Origin: Ypsolopha sequella
Lineage: Eukaryota > Arthropoda > Insecta > Lepidoptera > Ypsolophidae
Reading direction: 5' to 3'
NCBI GenBank assembly: GCA_934047225.1
Contig: OW204004.1
Location: 9,180,401 to 9,244,400, forward strand
DNA: 64,000 nt
In this document: one piece after another, positions 31,601 to 40,667 of the stretch
How the letters are laid out: each line of letters opens with the position of its first letter
How positions within the stretch are numbered: the stretch's first letter is position 1
Program-made: the position numbers and the translations under genes
Notes under the pieces: model-generated
Database searches by the model: none
The model's input: the letters and a program-made list of their open reading frames with translations, nothing else
What the model was told of the DNA's origin: nothing

Positions 31601-34600
31601 TATAAAATATATAATATTGTCACTTTTTCATTATTTCAGGTTGTTGCCTTGTCTGAAAATCTTTATCATAATTATTATTGGGCAGAAGTTGCGATACGTT
31701 TGATTACAACTTATCTACGATTATCCAAATTTAAAACCTAATTACAATTATGCTTATCTTTACGTGACTTGATACAGGTACTATTGAAAATTGAGAAACC
31801 TAGATAATATTTTGTTGTACATAGTCCTATAGGTATTGACAGTACATATAAAAGTATGATCTACTGCTGCATCTGTTTAGATTTTAGTTTTCTCAGACAA
31901 GTTTGTACGTATATTGCGATCATGACATACATTAAAATAAGTTTGTTTGATTTATGTAATTATTATATTTTTCAACACAAATCTAACGTATTGATTTAAA
32001 TTCAAGCAGAAAACTGCATTTTGTTTGTGAAGCTAGTTTTTTGTCGTGTACCGTTGAGTTTAAATTAAGAAATTACGGTTTTTCAGTTCTCTGACCTAGT
32101 GCAGAATTATTCTGCCATCGTATGAAAGAAGGCGGCGTCTTCATTCGTAGCAAGTAAGTATATACGCCGTAGCACAACTGGTCTGACTGAATATATGTCG
32201 TGAGCAGTGGGTCTACCGCGTAATTCTCATTTTCATCAACATCAACTTGAGATTGAAATTTGACGTGCGTGCGACGACGCCGGCCTAACATGCCATCTCT
32301 TTTGCACGCGTTGAATTTCGCATGCATTTGCTTGAAGTTGATACAAATGAGAATTACGCGGTAGAGCCGCAGATCGTAGAATTGGGCAGATCGTAAAGTA
32401 TAAAAATCGAAAACCTTTCACCAATGTCACCAAAAGTCAAAAAAATTTCACATTTGGGGAGCCGAGCGAAGCGAAACGGAGCGAGGCAACCTTTCTAATT
32501 TTTACAGAAATATATATACCCAATTCTACGATGTGTCCACGAAATATACATCGCGTAGCGTTGTTACTACAGCGGCGACGCGGCGCCGGAGACGTAGCGA
32601 AACGGCCAACGAATGCGACTCGTAATTTTATCGCAATGTGATGTGTGTTCATGGCTTGGCATCTGGTTGTACTCTGATATGACTATAATATAACTAATAT
32701 TTTGTTGTTGCCTTGGCCTTGAACCTTGCATTCTGCGCATTTCTCAGTTTCTGTAGTGCTGTAGTCTATGGCTCAACCTTTAGCATAGTAAAACCATTTA
32801 GCCTTGTTGATTGTATTTTGGCTATGGGGTCTTGCAAGGGCGGATCCAGCCTGCGAGCCAGGGGGGTCACAGGCTCCGAATTAGTCCAAATATAATACAA
32901 TTTTGTGTTATTATGGGTAAATTTTGCGTGTCTGTATAGAAAAAGCTAGACCCAGGGGGGTCATGACCCCCATGACCCCCCCCCCTGGATCCACCATTGG
33001 GGTCTCGCTATTTCTATTGTTTGTTTTTTGTTTGAAAGTTGATTTCTACGTATTAAATTTTGTTTTTATTTTCAGTTTATTAACTAAAATTAAAATTTTA
33101 AAAGCAGTTAGCCCTAAATGCCATCCGTTTCCATGACAAGATTCGTAATAATTTTTTACAGCACACACTTTACAAAAATTAAATTAATGTTGCTGTTAGC
33201 TTAATGTTGTCTTCTTTATAAACAAAAGAAACTATAAAATTTGGATTTGTTATTCCTAAAAAAAATGCAAAAATGTTAGTACTGAAAATTAAGTTTTCTT
33301 CAAATTCTACTTAGAAAACGGCAATTTCATTTATTTATAATGTAATATAGGTATACATCAGATACACTTATTATAGGATCTATGTAATTACGATGTATCT
33401 TTTTACAACACACTCACAAAATTTTCTGCATGTGTGCGTAACTTTTCAAATTAGTTTTTAAATTAATTAATAATGTTAATTAAATAAATTAGAATTATAT
33501 GTAATTTAATTTTATTATGTAGTATTGTCTTACCCTGCGACAGTGGCGTGCACAGAACTTTTTGCTGGAAAAGCAAGCAATTGGTCAAGAATAACAATAA
33601 AAAAAATATGAAAATATTTAAATATCACTTTGAATAAAAAAGTTTGTATAGTAAATTCTCACTCTAGGGTAGACATAGTCTACCCTGGCGTCATACAATT
33701 TTTTTTTTCAAAGTGATATTTATTTTTTTCATATTTTTTTTATTGTTGTTTTGACCAATTGTTTGCTTTTCCAGCAAAAAGTTCTGTGCACGCCACTGCT
33801 GCGAGTTGTTATGAAACTGTAAGTACGTTTAAGGTTCTTGTATAAATAAATAAATCTTGATGTCTATATACAAGGTGACTTTTTGATCATCGTCCAAATT
33901 CATACTGGAGGCTTGATAAGTGATCAGTATCTTGGATCAGTAACAATTTTTGTGAAATTCGTAAAATTAAATTTCGGCTTCCCATAGAAATTCAGTTCCA
34001 GTCCCGAGTGAATCACTATGGGGAGTCGAAATTTCATTTTACGAATTTCACCAAAATTGTTATTGATCCATGATACTGATTACTTACCAAGACACCAGTA
34101 TGCATTTGGACGATGATCAAAAAGTCACCTTGTATATAGATGTCTAATGTCTATGTTGTAACGTACCCTCAACGTAAACAGTAAAGTTGAGCCTCTTCTC
34201 TGCTGTCGGGAACCCGAACTGTGTCTCGTTGGCTATGAGCATCCACGTTCCAACCTGCTCCTCCGAGAGCACGAGGACGGTGACACCGCACAAGACGTCG
34301 GGCCCTTCTAACTTCTGGGCGCCTGGTACTTGTTCCCCTGGAGACGATCAAAATGACGATTACTTCACCTGCTTGTGGCGCAACCTACCGCCATATCCGA
34401 CTGTTGTTAATGAGGAGGTACCACCATCTTACTTGGAAACCCCTTCGAAGTAATTCGGGGGAGAGTAATAGGACAGCTCACAGGCAAAAAACCATGAGGC
34501 CCACCATGCCTGAGACCGATGGATGGCGGTATATCCATCCCTAATAGCCGGGCCTTGTATGGAACAGATTGGTGACGGGCAGCGGCGTCACTGGTGCGAG

Positions 34601-37370
34601 GTTTCCGGCACCGCGCTCACCAACCCGCCTGCCCAGCGTGTGTGAGTATGGGCACTTCTTCCAGGATGACCGCCGGGAGTGGCAAAGTCCTGGAAAGGCG
34701 TATGTCTAGCAGTGGACGAACTAGGCTGATGGATGGATGGATGGCTATTCATTTCTTTGTATGGCCTTTTGAATTGTTCCATTCATTATCATCATTCTCA
34801 GTCCAAATCAACACACTGCTGGATTAAATTTTATTTTATTATTGAAATATTTTTGATTTTATTTTGGGCAGCAAACCTTACAAGGCCAGGGCGCCAAATC
34901 TTAAAATACATCACCCCTGCTTCCACTTAATAAACCTGCCAGGTATCGAAAGCTACTCGTACATAAGAAAAGAAGTACCTGCATTGATATCATATTGCAC
35001 GCCAGCCGGAGTTCGAACCGCGCAGTCGATGTTCACGCCATTTCCGACCAAAGGTATCTTGGCGTTCACCTGGTCATTCAATTTCGCATCGACGACCTCC
35101 GACTCCAAGTACTGAATCGGCCAATCAGAGTTGGCGTAGGATCCTGTCAAAATCAAATAGTTACAACTCATTACAAATAGACATCTAATTGAATCTAATG
35201 CCTTCCTTCCCGTTAATATGTCATATTTATTATGTAATTGGGCCCGTGGGGTCCAGAGGCAAGAAAATTATTTAAGGAACTTTCATCGCGCCTGGTCAAC
35301 GTCTCGGGTGACCAGGGGGCCGGCGCTTACCTCGGCCAGAGAATAAGTCTGGCCATCCAGAGGGGTAATGTAGCCAGCATTCTAGGCACCCTACCGAGGG
35401 ACAGCGATCTGGATCCAGCTTTTTATTTATAGTTTTTCTTTTAAAATTGTAGGTATTAAAAATTTGGACTTAATTAATTTATTTCTAATATACAATTTTT
35501 ACTATTTTAGGTCATCTTTAAGTTTTGAATGTTATTTAAGTTTTTTGTTAAGTTTCGTGTTTCCAGTTAATTCAAGTTTAGATTTTAGTATTTTTTAATT
35601 TTAATTTATTTTAATTTTAAGTATTGTATCTGTTATTTAAGTTTGTGGTTTAATAAAATCCTATTAAAAACTTATCTGTATCCTAGCAAAATTTATCCTA
35701 TCAAATAACATTAAAATACAAGTATTTGTTTTTCTTTTTATATTTTATTTCATTTTAATTTTATTTATTTATTACACTTTTTGTGCCTTTACAAACATAA
35801 TTTACAACACATTTTCACACAAGAGACAGACATTGTGTACAAAGGCGGCACTTAGTGCTAATGGCAATATCTTCCAGGCAACCTTTGGGTGGAATGAAAA
35901 AGATGTTAACGATAAAAAGGGTAGCGTTAATGCTAACAAAAAAGCAACGTGCTAATTTTAACCAAAATGTAATATTAATTAACATAATAATCTAATGTAT
36001 ATTTTATATTTAACATGAAAAAGTAAGTTAGTTTTGTAAAAAGTAGTATTATTATTTATATGTTATTTAAATCTCTTGTTTGACAATAAAAAACATGTTT
36101 TTTATAACTTTTTTTAATTTTACTGAACGTGATGAACAAACGGCGTCTCAAAGTCTGAATAACTATCCATTTCAGAATTTAACTTGACACTGTAAAAAGT
36201 GGCGTTAAAAAAATGGACGTCTAGATGGACTAGCGTTTAGCTAATAGTTCAATTGTTTTAAATGGAATCTGCTTTTTCTCGAATTCATTTCTGCTTCCTC
36301 TAATCACATAACAACGATATACATAAATTTTCAAGAAGGCGCCATATTTATAAAGAAATATGTTAAGTGATTCTCAAATTTTAAGAAAACAAAGTGTACA
36401 TACAGACTTGCTCAAGAAGCCTTCTAGGCAATAATGATACCTAGTTTATAAAAGTTGAAATTCTAGTTATTCTAGTATACTAACAGATATTGCACTTCAT
36501 ACTGGGTATTAATATGATGTTGCGGGAGCCGAAAACTGGTGATAGAACTCGTCCATACGAATATCTTTTACTATGGAACCAACCCTCAAATCACGATAAA
36601 AAAATCAGCTGTTCTATAGAAAAGTTACATGTCTAGAAAAAGGTCCGAAAATTGTTATACTAATTTATTTTACTTGGAACTTCTTTAGAAGTTAAAATTT
36701 TCATGATATACCCCCTTAATAAAACAAAGTCAGTATTTTTTTTACATTTACGTTATCTTATTTAGTATACTGTCAACAACGGTGTCACGTTGCAGTGTGG
36801 ATGGAAGGATGACGTACCGAGCGCTTCTTGCTACTGCATTACTCTAAGAAAATTTGAAACCCAATGAAACAGCAGCTCTCCATACATCTCCAATAATTTA
36901 TTGAATTTATTTAATGTTTTTAAAATAAGCTTTATTTAATATAACTATCAGCGGTAGCTCAATCCCTGGTCGGGCATGCACCAATGAGTTTTTCGGAATT
37001 GATGTGCATAGTATTTGTCTTACTTACCACTTGCTGAACGGTGAAGGAAAACATCATTAGGAAACCTGTATGCCCTCAAAACCGTGTATTTGTGCCCAAA
37101 GTACGGCGATAGGGTTCGTACGTAATTATCATCAGTGAAACGCGGGTGTACCGATTATGTACAGTGACTTGCATTTCACAGTTCACACTCGGAACACCTC
37201 TGACACCCACTCGGGGATTCATGTCGTGACGATATAAACAACTTTCCCTTAGAGACAAACCCGCGCAGTTTTCCAAGGCATACTGTAACTTTTAAACACA
37301 TAAACATAAGAAATAACTAATAAATCGAACCTGCAGCAAGCAGCGCGAAAGCGAAGAATATAGCCCTCAT
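19383..37370 (-). CDS. Type I membrane protein with six Ig-like modules (12 exons, 717 aa)
   Basis: Exons, 5' to 3': 37331-37370, 34979-35143, 34167-34337, 29031-29291, 26404-26670, 25477-25657, 24190-24371, 23531-23668, 22970-23158, 22372-22482, 20624-20845, 19383-19609. All are GT-AG, total 2154 nt, and the frame is clean. A signal peptide (MRAIFFAFALLAAG) is followed by Ig-like modules at about residues 20-125, 126-212, 213-301, 302-410, 422-531 and 532-628. The TM segment is at about 651-671, and a 45-residue tail is rich in Arg/Lys and ends PLPTYAA. Several modules carry a second cysteine pair (RYCYF...GECSI...WSCHV; TTCKF...DCGL...WRCA). From memory this pattern recalls the first Ig domain of insect fasciclin-3. 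Sequons are NETQ, NFTV, NETI and NETE. Every module boundary is phase 1. An adhesion or immune surface receptor is plausible; no named family is assigned. Two adjacent genes, split at exon 28333-28378, remain possible. Confidence 0.75.
20190..20582 (+). mobile_element. Element D, copy 2, in Ig intron 11
   Basis: Nearly identical to 10436-10832. Its end lies about 40 bp from the donor of exon 11. Confidence 0.75.
20624..20845 (-). CDS. Ig gene exon 11: second half of module 6 and stalk
   Basis: Acceptor CGTGCAG, donor GTAAGT, phase 1. It has SGLCRIQIPSPS and HHPWTVVARV, an Ig F/G-strand pattern in which the last Cys is replaced. An acidic stalk (PAPEAGPEDD) precedes the TM exon. Confidence 0.8.
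21640..22270. other. Ig intron 10: unclassified repeat-like sequence
   Basis: 21640-21960 (AATAATAATAAGAACTGTTT and a TTTATT-rich tract) looks like a reversed LINE 3' UTR, but no coding remnant confirms this. 21995-22267 is open on the plus strand without recognisable motifs. An (AT)n run lies at 21272-21290. Confidence 0.3.
22372..22482 (-). CDS. Ig gene exon 10: first half of module 6
   Basis: 37 codons, acceptor GTTACAG, donor GTAAGT. It ends in LDYCRFVRIDGH, the C-x-F signature of the extra-cysteine modules. The usual B-strand Cys is not evident. Confidence 0.75.
22970..23158 (-). CDS. Ig gene exon 9: second half of module 5
   Basis: Acceptor GTTGCAG, donor GTGAGT, phase 1. It carries YEYAGAGLDAGECSIRF and TWSCHVGFLNE. 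The YxGxGLxxGxC string is the feature most like fasciclin-3. Confidence 0.85.
23531..23668 (-). CDS. Ig gene exon 8: first half of module 5
   Basis: Acceptor TTTTCAG, donor GTTAGT. It encodes VSVLEGEPTTLSCNVAA and IRYCYFRSPNG, with two cysteines on the B/C side of the fold. Confidence 0.85.
23740..24065. repeat. Fold-back element R inside Ig intron 7
   Basis: The left arm (ACTTGTACTTATCCACATAT, CCCGACCGGTTTCGCTGTAA, GGGCCTTTTACACATCC) is mirrored by the right arm. The middle contains a direct repeat of the ATGGTTGTA...TTAGGATGTG segment (at 23882 and 23938). It fills more than half of the 521-nt intron. Confidence 0.75.
24190..24371 (-). CDS. Ig gene exon 7: second half of module 4
   Basis: Acceptor CCATCAG, donor GTTAGT; it starts in phase 2 and ends in phase 1. 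It encodes YDCGLRVTGMVPSDLGLWRC, the clearest Ig D-x-G-x-W-x-C-like F strand in the protein. Confidence 0.85.
24430..25150 (-). repeat. LINE 3'-end repeat N, split by a SINE fold-back
   Basis: It starts AAAATTCAAAATTCAAA (a LINE tail when read reversed). 25045-25115 matches 59886-59945 (CCATTCGATTAGTCTTGCTA then AGAAG). Copy F2 of the SINE fold-back (24466-24715) interrupts it. Confidence 0.5.
24466..24715 (+). repeat. tRNA-related SINE fold-back, copy F2
   Basis: ATCATTGCAGTATAGAAACG through GAGCTCTGAACCGGG (24468-24540) is repeated inverted at 24568-24645. Between them is part of a tRNA-like head in reverse, with a B-box (GGAATCGAACC on plus). The forward SINE tail then follows, ending GCCAAGTGTTCAAACATAGA. 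The structure is head-to-head copies of one SINE. Confidence 0.65.
25477..25657 (-). CDS. Ig gene exon 6: first half of module 4
   Basis: Acceptor CCTCCAG, donor GTGAGT. It encodes VDFYCSVSTPYEITTCKFRD followed by PAGNI. It ends in phase 2, the only junction of this gene that is not phase 1. Confidence 0.85.
25700..26370. other. Ig intron 5, no feature recognised
   Basis: AT-rich; the open frames at 25696-25900 are poly-T/poly-A driven. Confidence 0.4.
26404..26670 (-). CDS. Ig gene exon 5: module 3
   Basis: A whole module in one phase 1-1 exon of 89 codons, acceptor TTGCAG, donor GTAAGT. It contains DAVYCILENPSG, RCQLVLDRVTFEHAGIWTMK and a FNETI sequon. The usual F-strand Cys is absent (WTMK). 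Confidence 0.85.
26849..27243 (+). mobile_element. Element D, copy 3, in Ig intron 4
   Basis: Same ends and same internal palindrome as the copies at 10436 and 20190, with about ten differences visible by eye. Confidence 0.75.
27244..28332. other. Intron sequence, nothing clear
   Basis: 27880-28030 shows loose similarity to 59395-59525 (AGTGCTGTCA, AAAGTAATTT, AGGACTAT, CTTCAGAA), probably an old shared repeat. Nothing else is recognised. Confidence 0.35.
28333..28378 (-). CDS. Internal alternative first exon with its own signal peptide
   Basis: ATG at 28378-28376, then MNAVSPLICLLVCAI and one further base, then donor GTAAGT. It ends in phase 1, like exon 1 at 37331, and can splice to exon 5 (26670). 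The result is a 1563-nt frame (520 aa) with modules 3-6, the TM helix and the tail. An initiator-like TCATTA lies about 30 bp upstream of the ATG. Alternatively it is the true first exon of a separate gene, and exons 1-4 belong to an upstream neighbour. If exon 4 is read through, that neighbour would stop at 28951 as a 238-aa secreted protein. Confidence 0.6.
28585..28785. repeat. Imperfect palindromic repeat W
   Basis: TAGGCAGATTGT near 28615 is mirrored by ACAATCTGCCTA near 28743. The interior has CCGCTTCGCTCG and CGCTTCGCT words. Possible degenerate MITE. Confidence 0.35.
29031..29291 (-). CDS. Ig gene exon 4: module 2
   Basis: A whole module in one phase 1-1 exon of 87 codons, acceptor TTTCAG. 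It carries SYETCHIEGPG, VDTCGYIVRNV and DSGAWEINYG. The donor GTACGA is weak. The frame stays open past it to a stop at 28951-28953, which leaves room for a secreted two-module form. Confidence 0.8.
30000..30540 (+). repeat. Dispersed repeat I, copy 1
   Basis: Matches 61520-61905 (same strand) and 33012-33335 (opposite strand). Shared strings: TTTCTATAGAGAATTTGAAG, ATTACGAATCTTAT and CTTGAAATCAACTTTCAAAC. Non-coding. Confidence 0.55.
31000..32200. other. Ig intron 3, unique-looking sequence
   Basis: A GC-richer patch (31315-31370) has no motif I recognise. No repeats shared with the rest of the window were noticed. Confidence 0.35.
32209..32368. mobile_element. MITE family C, copy 1
   Basis: TCTACCGCGTAATTCTCATT and its reverse complement form the ends. 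The middle has CGTGCGTGCGACGACGCC. Other copies are at 41632-41800 and 46800-46969. Confidence 0.75.
32372..32660. repeat. GC-rich repeat-like segment
   Basis: CGTAGAATTGGGCA (32374) is mirrored by ACCCAATTCTACGA (32518). The interior has CGAGCGAAGCG. The following 32540-32630 is unusually GC-rich for this intron. Confidence 0.3.
32835..32999. mobile_element. 165-bp hAT-type MITE
   Basis: The ends are CAAGGGCGGATCCAG and, inverted, CAATGGTGGATCCAG. It is flanked by GGGTCTTG and GGGTCTCG, an 8-bp duplication with one change. CA-start TIRs with 8-bp duplications are the hAT hallmark. The interior has CAGGGGGGTCA mirrored by TGACCCCCC. Confidence 0.7.
33012..33335 (-). repeat. Dispersed repeat I, copy 2 (reverse)
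   Basis: Reverse-orientation match to 30000-30310 and 61520-61800, beginning 12 bp after the hAT-type MITE. Confidence 0.55.
33541..33798. mobile_element. 258-bp palindromic hAT-like MITE
   Basis: The ends are CAGTGGCGTGCACAGAACTT and its exact reverse complement; pairing continues through TTTTGCTGGAAAAGCAA. A second small palindrome (AGGGTAGAC...GTCTACCCT) sits in the middle. CTGCGA flanks both sides (6 bp), shorter than the usual 8. Confidence 0.75.
33867..34136. mobile_element. MITE family A, copy 2, 30 bp from an Ig exon donor
   Basis: Full-length palindrome with TATA borders. Its edge is about 30 bp beyond the donor of exon 3 (34167-34337). Confidence 0.9.
34167..34337 (-). CDS. Ig gene exon 3: second half of module 1
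   Basis: 57 codons, phase 1-1, acceptor CTCCAG, donor GTACGT. It contains GPDVLCGVTVLVLSEEQVGT followed by W, with sequons NETQ and NFTV. Confidence 0.85.
34414..34745 (+). repeat. SINE-like repeat J, copy 2
   Basis: GAGGTACCACCATCTTACTT to a GGAT tetranucleotide tail, matching 40690-41022 closely. It fills about half of Ig intron 2. Confidence 0.65.
34979..35143 (-). CDS. Ig gene exon 2: first half of module 1
   Basis: 55 codons, acceptor TTGACAG, donor GTACTT, phase 1-1. It begins SYANSDWPIQYLESEVV just after the signal peptide and includes GVNIDCAVRTPAG, with the B-strand Cys. Confidence 0.85.
35238..35432 (+). pseudogene. LINE polyprotein C-terminal fragment
   Basis: The plus-strand frame ends in a stop. 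It reads GPWGPEARKLFKELSSRLV, then GDQGAGAYLGQRISLAIQRG and NVASILGTLPRDSDLDP. From memory this is a recurrent C-terminus of arthropod non-LTR polyproteins. A related AIQRGNAS string occurs on the minus strand at 62500-62630. 5' truncated, inserted in Ig intron 1. Confidence 0.55.
35440..36930. other. Ig intron 1, AT-rich; holds repeat P copy 1
   Basis: 35765-35960 matches 46500-46750 on the opposite strand (GGCAATATCTTCCAGGCAAC followed by CTTTGGGTGGA). The rest shows nothing. Confidence 0.5.
36940..37290. repeat. Dispersed repeat O in Ig intron 1
   Basis: GGTGAAGGAAAACATCATTA then GGAAACCTG and CAGTTCACACTCGGAACACC then TCTGACACC. The second block recurs at 19014-19050. It ends about 40 bp before exon 1. 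Confidence 0.4.
37331..37370 (-). CDS. Ig gene exon 1: start codon and signal peptide
   Basis: ATG at 37370-37368, 13 codons plus one base (MRAIFFAFALLAA), donor GTTCGA. Phase 1 joins exon 2 as G-SYANSD, a plausible cleavage site. Confidence 0.75.
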
Positions 37371-37399
37371 GTTTGTGGGTTGACGTTTCACCGACAACT

Positions 37400-37431
37400 A
37401 ACTGAAATTATTTAAATATTTCTTTATTATA
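37400..37431 (-). promoter_or_regulatory. Candidate core promoter of the Ig gene (TATA + Inr)
   Basis: On the minus strand TATAATAAAG (37431-37422) lies about 28 bp before an arthropod-type initiator TCAGTT (37405-37400). A start at about 37403 would leave a 33-nt 5' UTR. Confidence 0.45.
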
Positions 37432-37489
37432 TCAAATATAAAGTGATAAGAGTCTAGCGTTTCGCAAGTTTCAGTGACCTTCCGTTACA

Positions 37490-38180
37490 GGAATGTAGGG
37501 GTACGGCATGTTGGGGGGGCTGCAAGTTGAATATAGGGGTACGGCATGTTGGGGGTCGCAAGTTGAATGTAGGGGTACAGCATGTTGGGGGGGTTGCAAG
37601 TTGAATGTAGGGGTACGGCATGTTAGGGGGTTTGCAAGTTGAATGTAGGGGTACGGCATGTTTGGGGGGGCTGCAAGTTGAATGTAGGGGTACGGCATGT
37701 TAGGGGGTTTGCAAGTTGAATGTAGGGGTACGGCATGTTGGGGGGGCTGCAAATTGAATGTAGGGGTACAGCATGTTGGGGAGACTGTAAGTTTAATGTA
37801 GGGGTACGACATTTTGGGGGTTTGCAAGTTGAATGTAGGGGTACGGCATGTTGGGGGGGCTGCATGTTGAATGTAGGGGTACGACATGTTGGGGGGGTTG
37901 CAAGTGGAATGTAGGGGTACGGCATGTTGGGGAGACTGTAAGTTTAATGTAGGGGTACGACATTTTGGGGGGTTGCAAGTTGAATGTAGGGGTACGGCAT
38001 GTTGGGGGGGCTGCATGTTGAATGTAGGGGTACGACATGTTGGGGGGGTTGCAAGTTGAATGTAGGGGTACGGCATGTTGGTGGATTGCAAGTTGAATGT
38101 AGGGGTACGGCATGTTGGGGGGTTGCAAGTTGAATGTAGGGGTAACGGCATGTTAGGGGGGATGCAAGTTGTATGCGTAA
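37490..38180. repeat. 18-unit G-rich minisatellite, ~37-38 bp period
   Basis: The unit is roughly TACGGCATGTTGGGGGGGCT then GCAAGTTGAATGTAGGGG. I count 18 units with diverged types. Units 8-11 and 12-15 repeat as a block of four (about 150 bp), a higher-order structure. Because the period is not a multiple of three, all minus frames stay open. It begins about 60 bp upstream of the Ig gene TATA box. Confidence 0.9.
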
Positions 38181-38499
38181 TTAATATAATTTCCCTCAAA
38201 AATAGGCTAGTTGGTGTTAGTTTTAAAATGTTTTATTGTATGTATTTTTAGGTTAAGGTATTTATAATATGGACTTTAAAGGAATTATTATTATTATTAT
38301 ATATCCCGTGGAGAGTCGAGCAGGTACCCTAAGTCCACGCATTTTTTCAAAATCAGGGCTTCATTGAGATGAATAGGGCTTTCAAAGCACAAAAACGGAC
38401 CATTAGAACCATGGTTCCCATACCCCTTGGACATCATTTCAAAAATTCTTTAAGAATCTTAAAATATTTACTGCTCCATTTGCTCCATTACTAAAGGCA

Positions 38500-39140
38500 T
38501 TTCTATGTTTGTTCTACTATGCGGCCTTGTGAAAAATATTCATAAATTTGAGAGCATTGACGGTAAGAAAAAACGATTAGTTACTGTCAAGAAGAAAAGA
38601 CATTTATATCGAGACACCAAGCCCACGGCTCCGAGTGGTGAGTCACTGCAGCCGCTATCAAGCGGTAAAACTGTTCAACAAATTGCCCACTGAACTGAAA
38701 AATATTAAGAACTTTAAACAATTTAAGTATAAACTAGAACAGTATCTGCTGACAAACTGCTTTTACTCAGCGGTGGTGATGGGTAGCGGGGATATGTCAG
38801 TCCTCGTGAGTGTGTCGCACGCGCCGGAGCACCACGCGAAGCCTGATGAAGGTCACTCTTAAGTTGAACGAAACGTCGAGTTTTTCTCGCATAAATAATA
38901 GTGAGTCTTAGCTGTGTTATCTATTTCGTTATGCTTTTACTCGGTTGAGGAATATGTAAATAGTTAGCTTAAGTTGTGATTGACTTCAGAATATGTGACA
39001 TGTTTATTGATCTTTATTTGCTAATATCCTTTCTTTGTCTTATTAACATTTAATGTTTGTTTTTAGGTTTTAAGTCCTAACGTATTAAAATTTGTAATAA
39101 CTGTAATTTCAAATACAATGTAAAAAAAATTTATGAATAA
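38500..39140 (+). repeat. LINE 3' end M, copy 1 (ORF tail and UTR)
   Basis: The plus strand encodes RYQAVKLFNKLPTELKNIKN then FKQFKYKLEQYLL (38652-38760), the C-terminus of a jockey/CR1-like polyprotein by pattern. About 370 bp of UTR follow. Copy 2 is reversed and interrupted at 54565-55829. Confidence 0.6.
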
Positions 39141-39564
39141 ATAAATGTATAAATGAACAAAAAAGTAATTAAAATCATATCTGGCCAATTTTGAAACATT
39201 TTAAATTCATAACAATATCACAGTTCCCTAATCCAAAAAGATAAATCAGATTCGGACCAAAATTATTTTATTTATAAAAGACAAATCCCAATAAAAAGAC
39301 CATCGTATTGTCTTGAAAATATAATTTGGGTGAAGTAATTGTTGAGCATTGAGTGAGTATTCTCACATTCTGGGTTCGTCCCTGGTTTCCGATTTTCTTT
39401 TAAACAATGATAATTAGTTTTTTATCTGTGCGTGCTTTCTACCACGAATACGACAATCAGTCTACAGCTGCACATTGGATCGTGGTGATTTCATTTGTTC
39501 TGACAAAGGGTGGACGCAAGAGGGGGCAGGGCGGCGGCCCCCCTGAATCCTAGAATCAAGTTAA

Positions 39565-40080
39565 AAAACGTGTCAAGTGCGAGTCAGGCTCGCGTACCTA
39601 GGGTTACATAATTAGACAGTTTTGGGGATACTGTCATTTTGTTTTCGTGCATTTCTCAACCGCTTTATTTTTCTTGTAATCTTTACATAAGCATATAATA
39701 CCATGATTTTTTTCATATTTTTCGGTCCACCAGTTTTGGAGATAAGGGGGACAGACATTTTTTTGTGGTTTTTCGATGATTTCTCGAAATATATGCAAGT
39801 AAATATAGCTAAGCTTTAAGATTCTAAAAGAATTTTATCAATTTTTTAAATCAATATTTTAATACCTACAATTTGATACCCATATTGTGTTTTTAGGATA
39901 CTCTTTTTTGCTCTCTTTTGTATTTTTAAATAATTTCAAATATTTCAAATTTTTTTCTATGCGTGTTATGTGGGCAAACTAATGCTTTTTTATGCCAAAT
40001 TTCAAGTTTGAAAGTTATGAGGCTGACATGCGGACAGACGAACAACGGAGTCTCACCTAAAAAGTAATGAATTGGTAACA
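39565..40080. repeat. Lepidopteran-type dispersed repeat, diverged
   Basis: GTGTCAAGTGCGAGTCAGGC near its start and GGACAGACGAACAACGGAGT near its end resemble the ends of the repeat at 46126-46411. No frame. Confidence 0.35.
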
Positions 40081-40667
40081 CGGTACCAGTACCTTTATTT
40101 AAATTAATATTTTACTTTATAAAACACCTGGGGACTTATTGTCTAACTTTAACATCTATTACTATTGTTTCCAAAGGTGTCGTGATTGGCTAAAAATGAT
40201 ATGTGATGTAATTTCTAGCCAATGAGACTGGCTACGTAAAAAGATAGATGTTGATATTACACAATAAGGGCCTTGTTTATTAATAAATAGCGGGAAAAAA
40301 TTGTAGAAGATCCCCAAAAATTACTTTACTAATTATTATATTTTCAAAAAGTAAAAATATATTACTAATATGATGTAAGTTTCTGATATAACCTGCTGAT
40401 ATACCTACATTACATAAATAAATATATTTCAATTTCAAATGTGTGAACTTATAATTTATTCTCTGCCCCCCTCTAAACAAAACCCTGCGTACGCCCCTGT
40501 CACTGTCTCCTCTAGTTTCATATGTTGATAACTTTGATTAGATTTGAATATATCTATCTGTCATCAGTTGATAGAATTGTATCCTTGAAATGACATTTCA
40601 ATTAAACCATTGAGCAACCTATATTTTGGTATTATTGGGTATTATTATCTTTTTTTAAAGGTGGTCG

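Noticed and set aside
19383..37370. Hemolin identity for the Ig gene
   Set aside because: Hemolin, as I know it, is secreted with four standard Ig domains. This gene has a TM helix, extra-cysteine modules and a different length.
37471..38199. 242-codon minus-strand frame rich in Pro/Thr/Tyr
   Set aside because: It is the translation of the minisatellite. All three minus frames stay open because the unit lacks stops and its period is not a multiple of three.
37471..38199. CRISPR-like array
   Set aside because: The units are contiguous and similar throughout, with no distinct spacers; this is eukaryotic DNA.
39503..40498. 1-kb hAT element bounded by CAAAGGGTGGACGCA and TGCGTACGCCCCTG
   Set aside because: The ends are similar but diverged, and I find no matching 8-bp flanking repeat.
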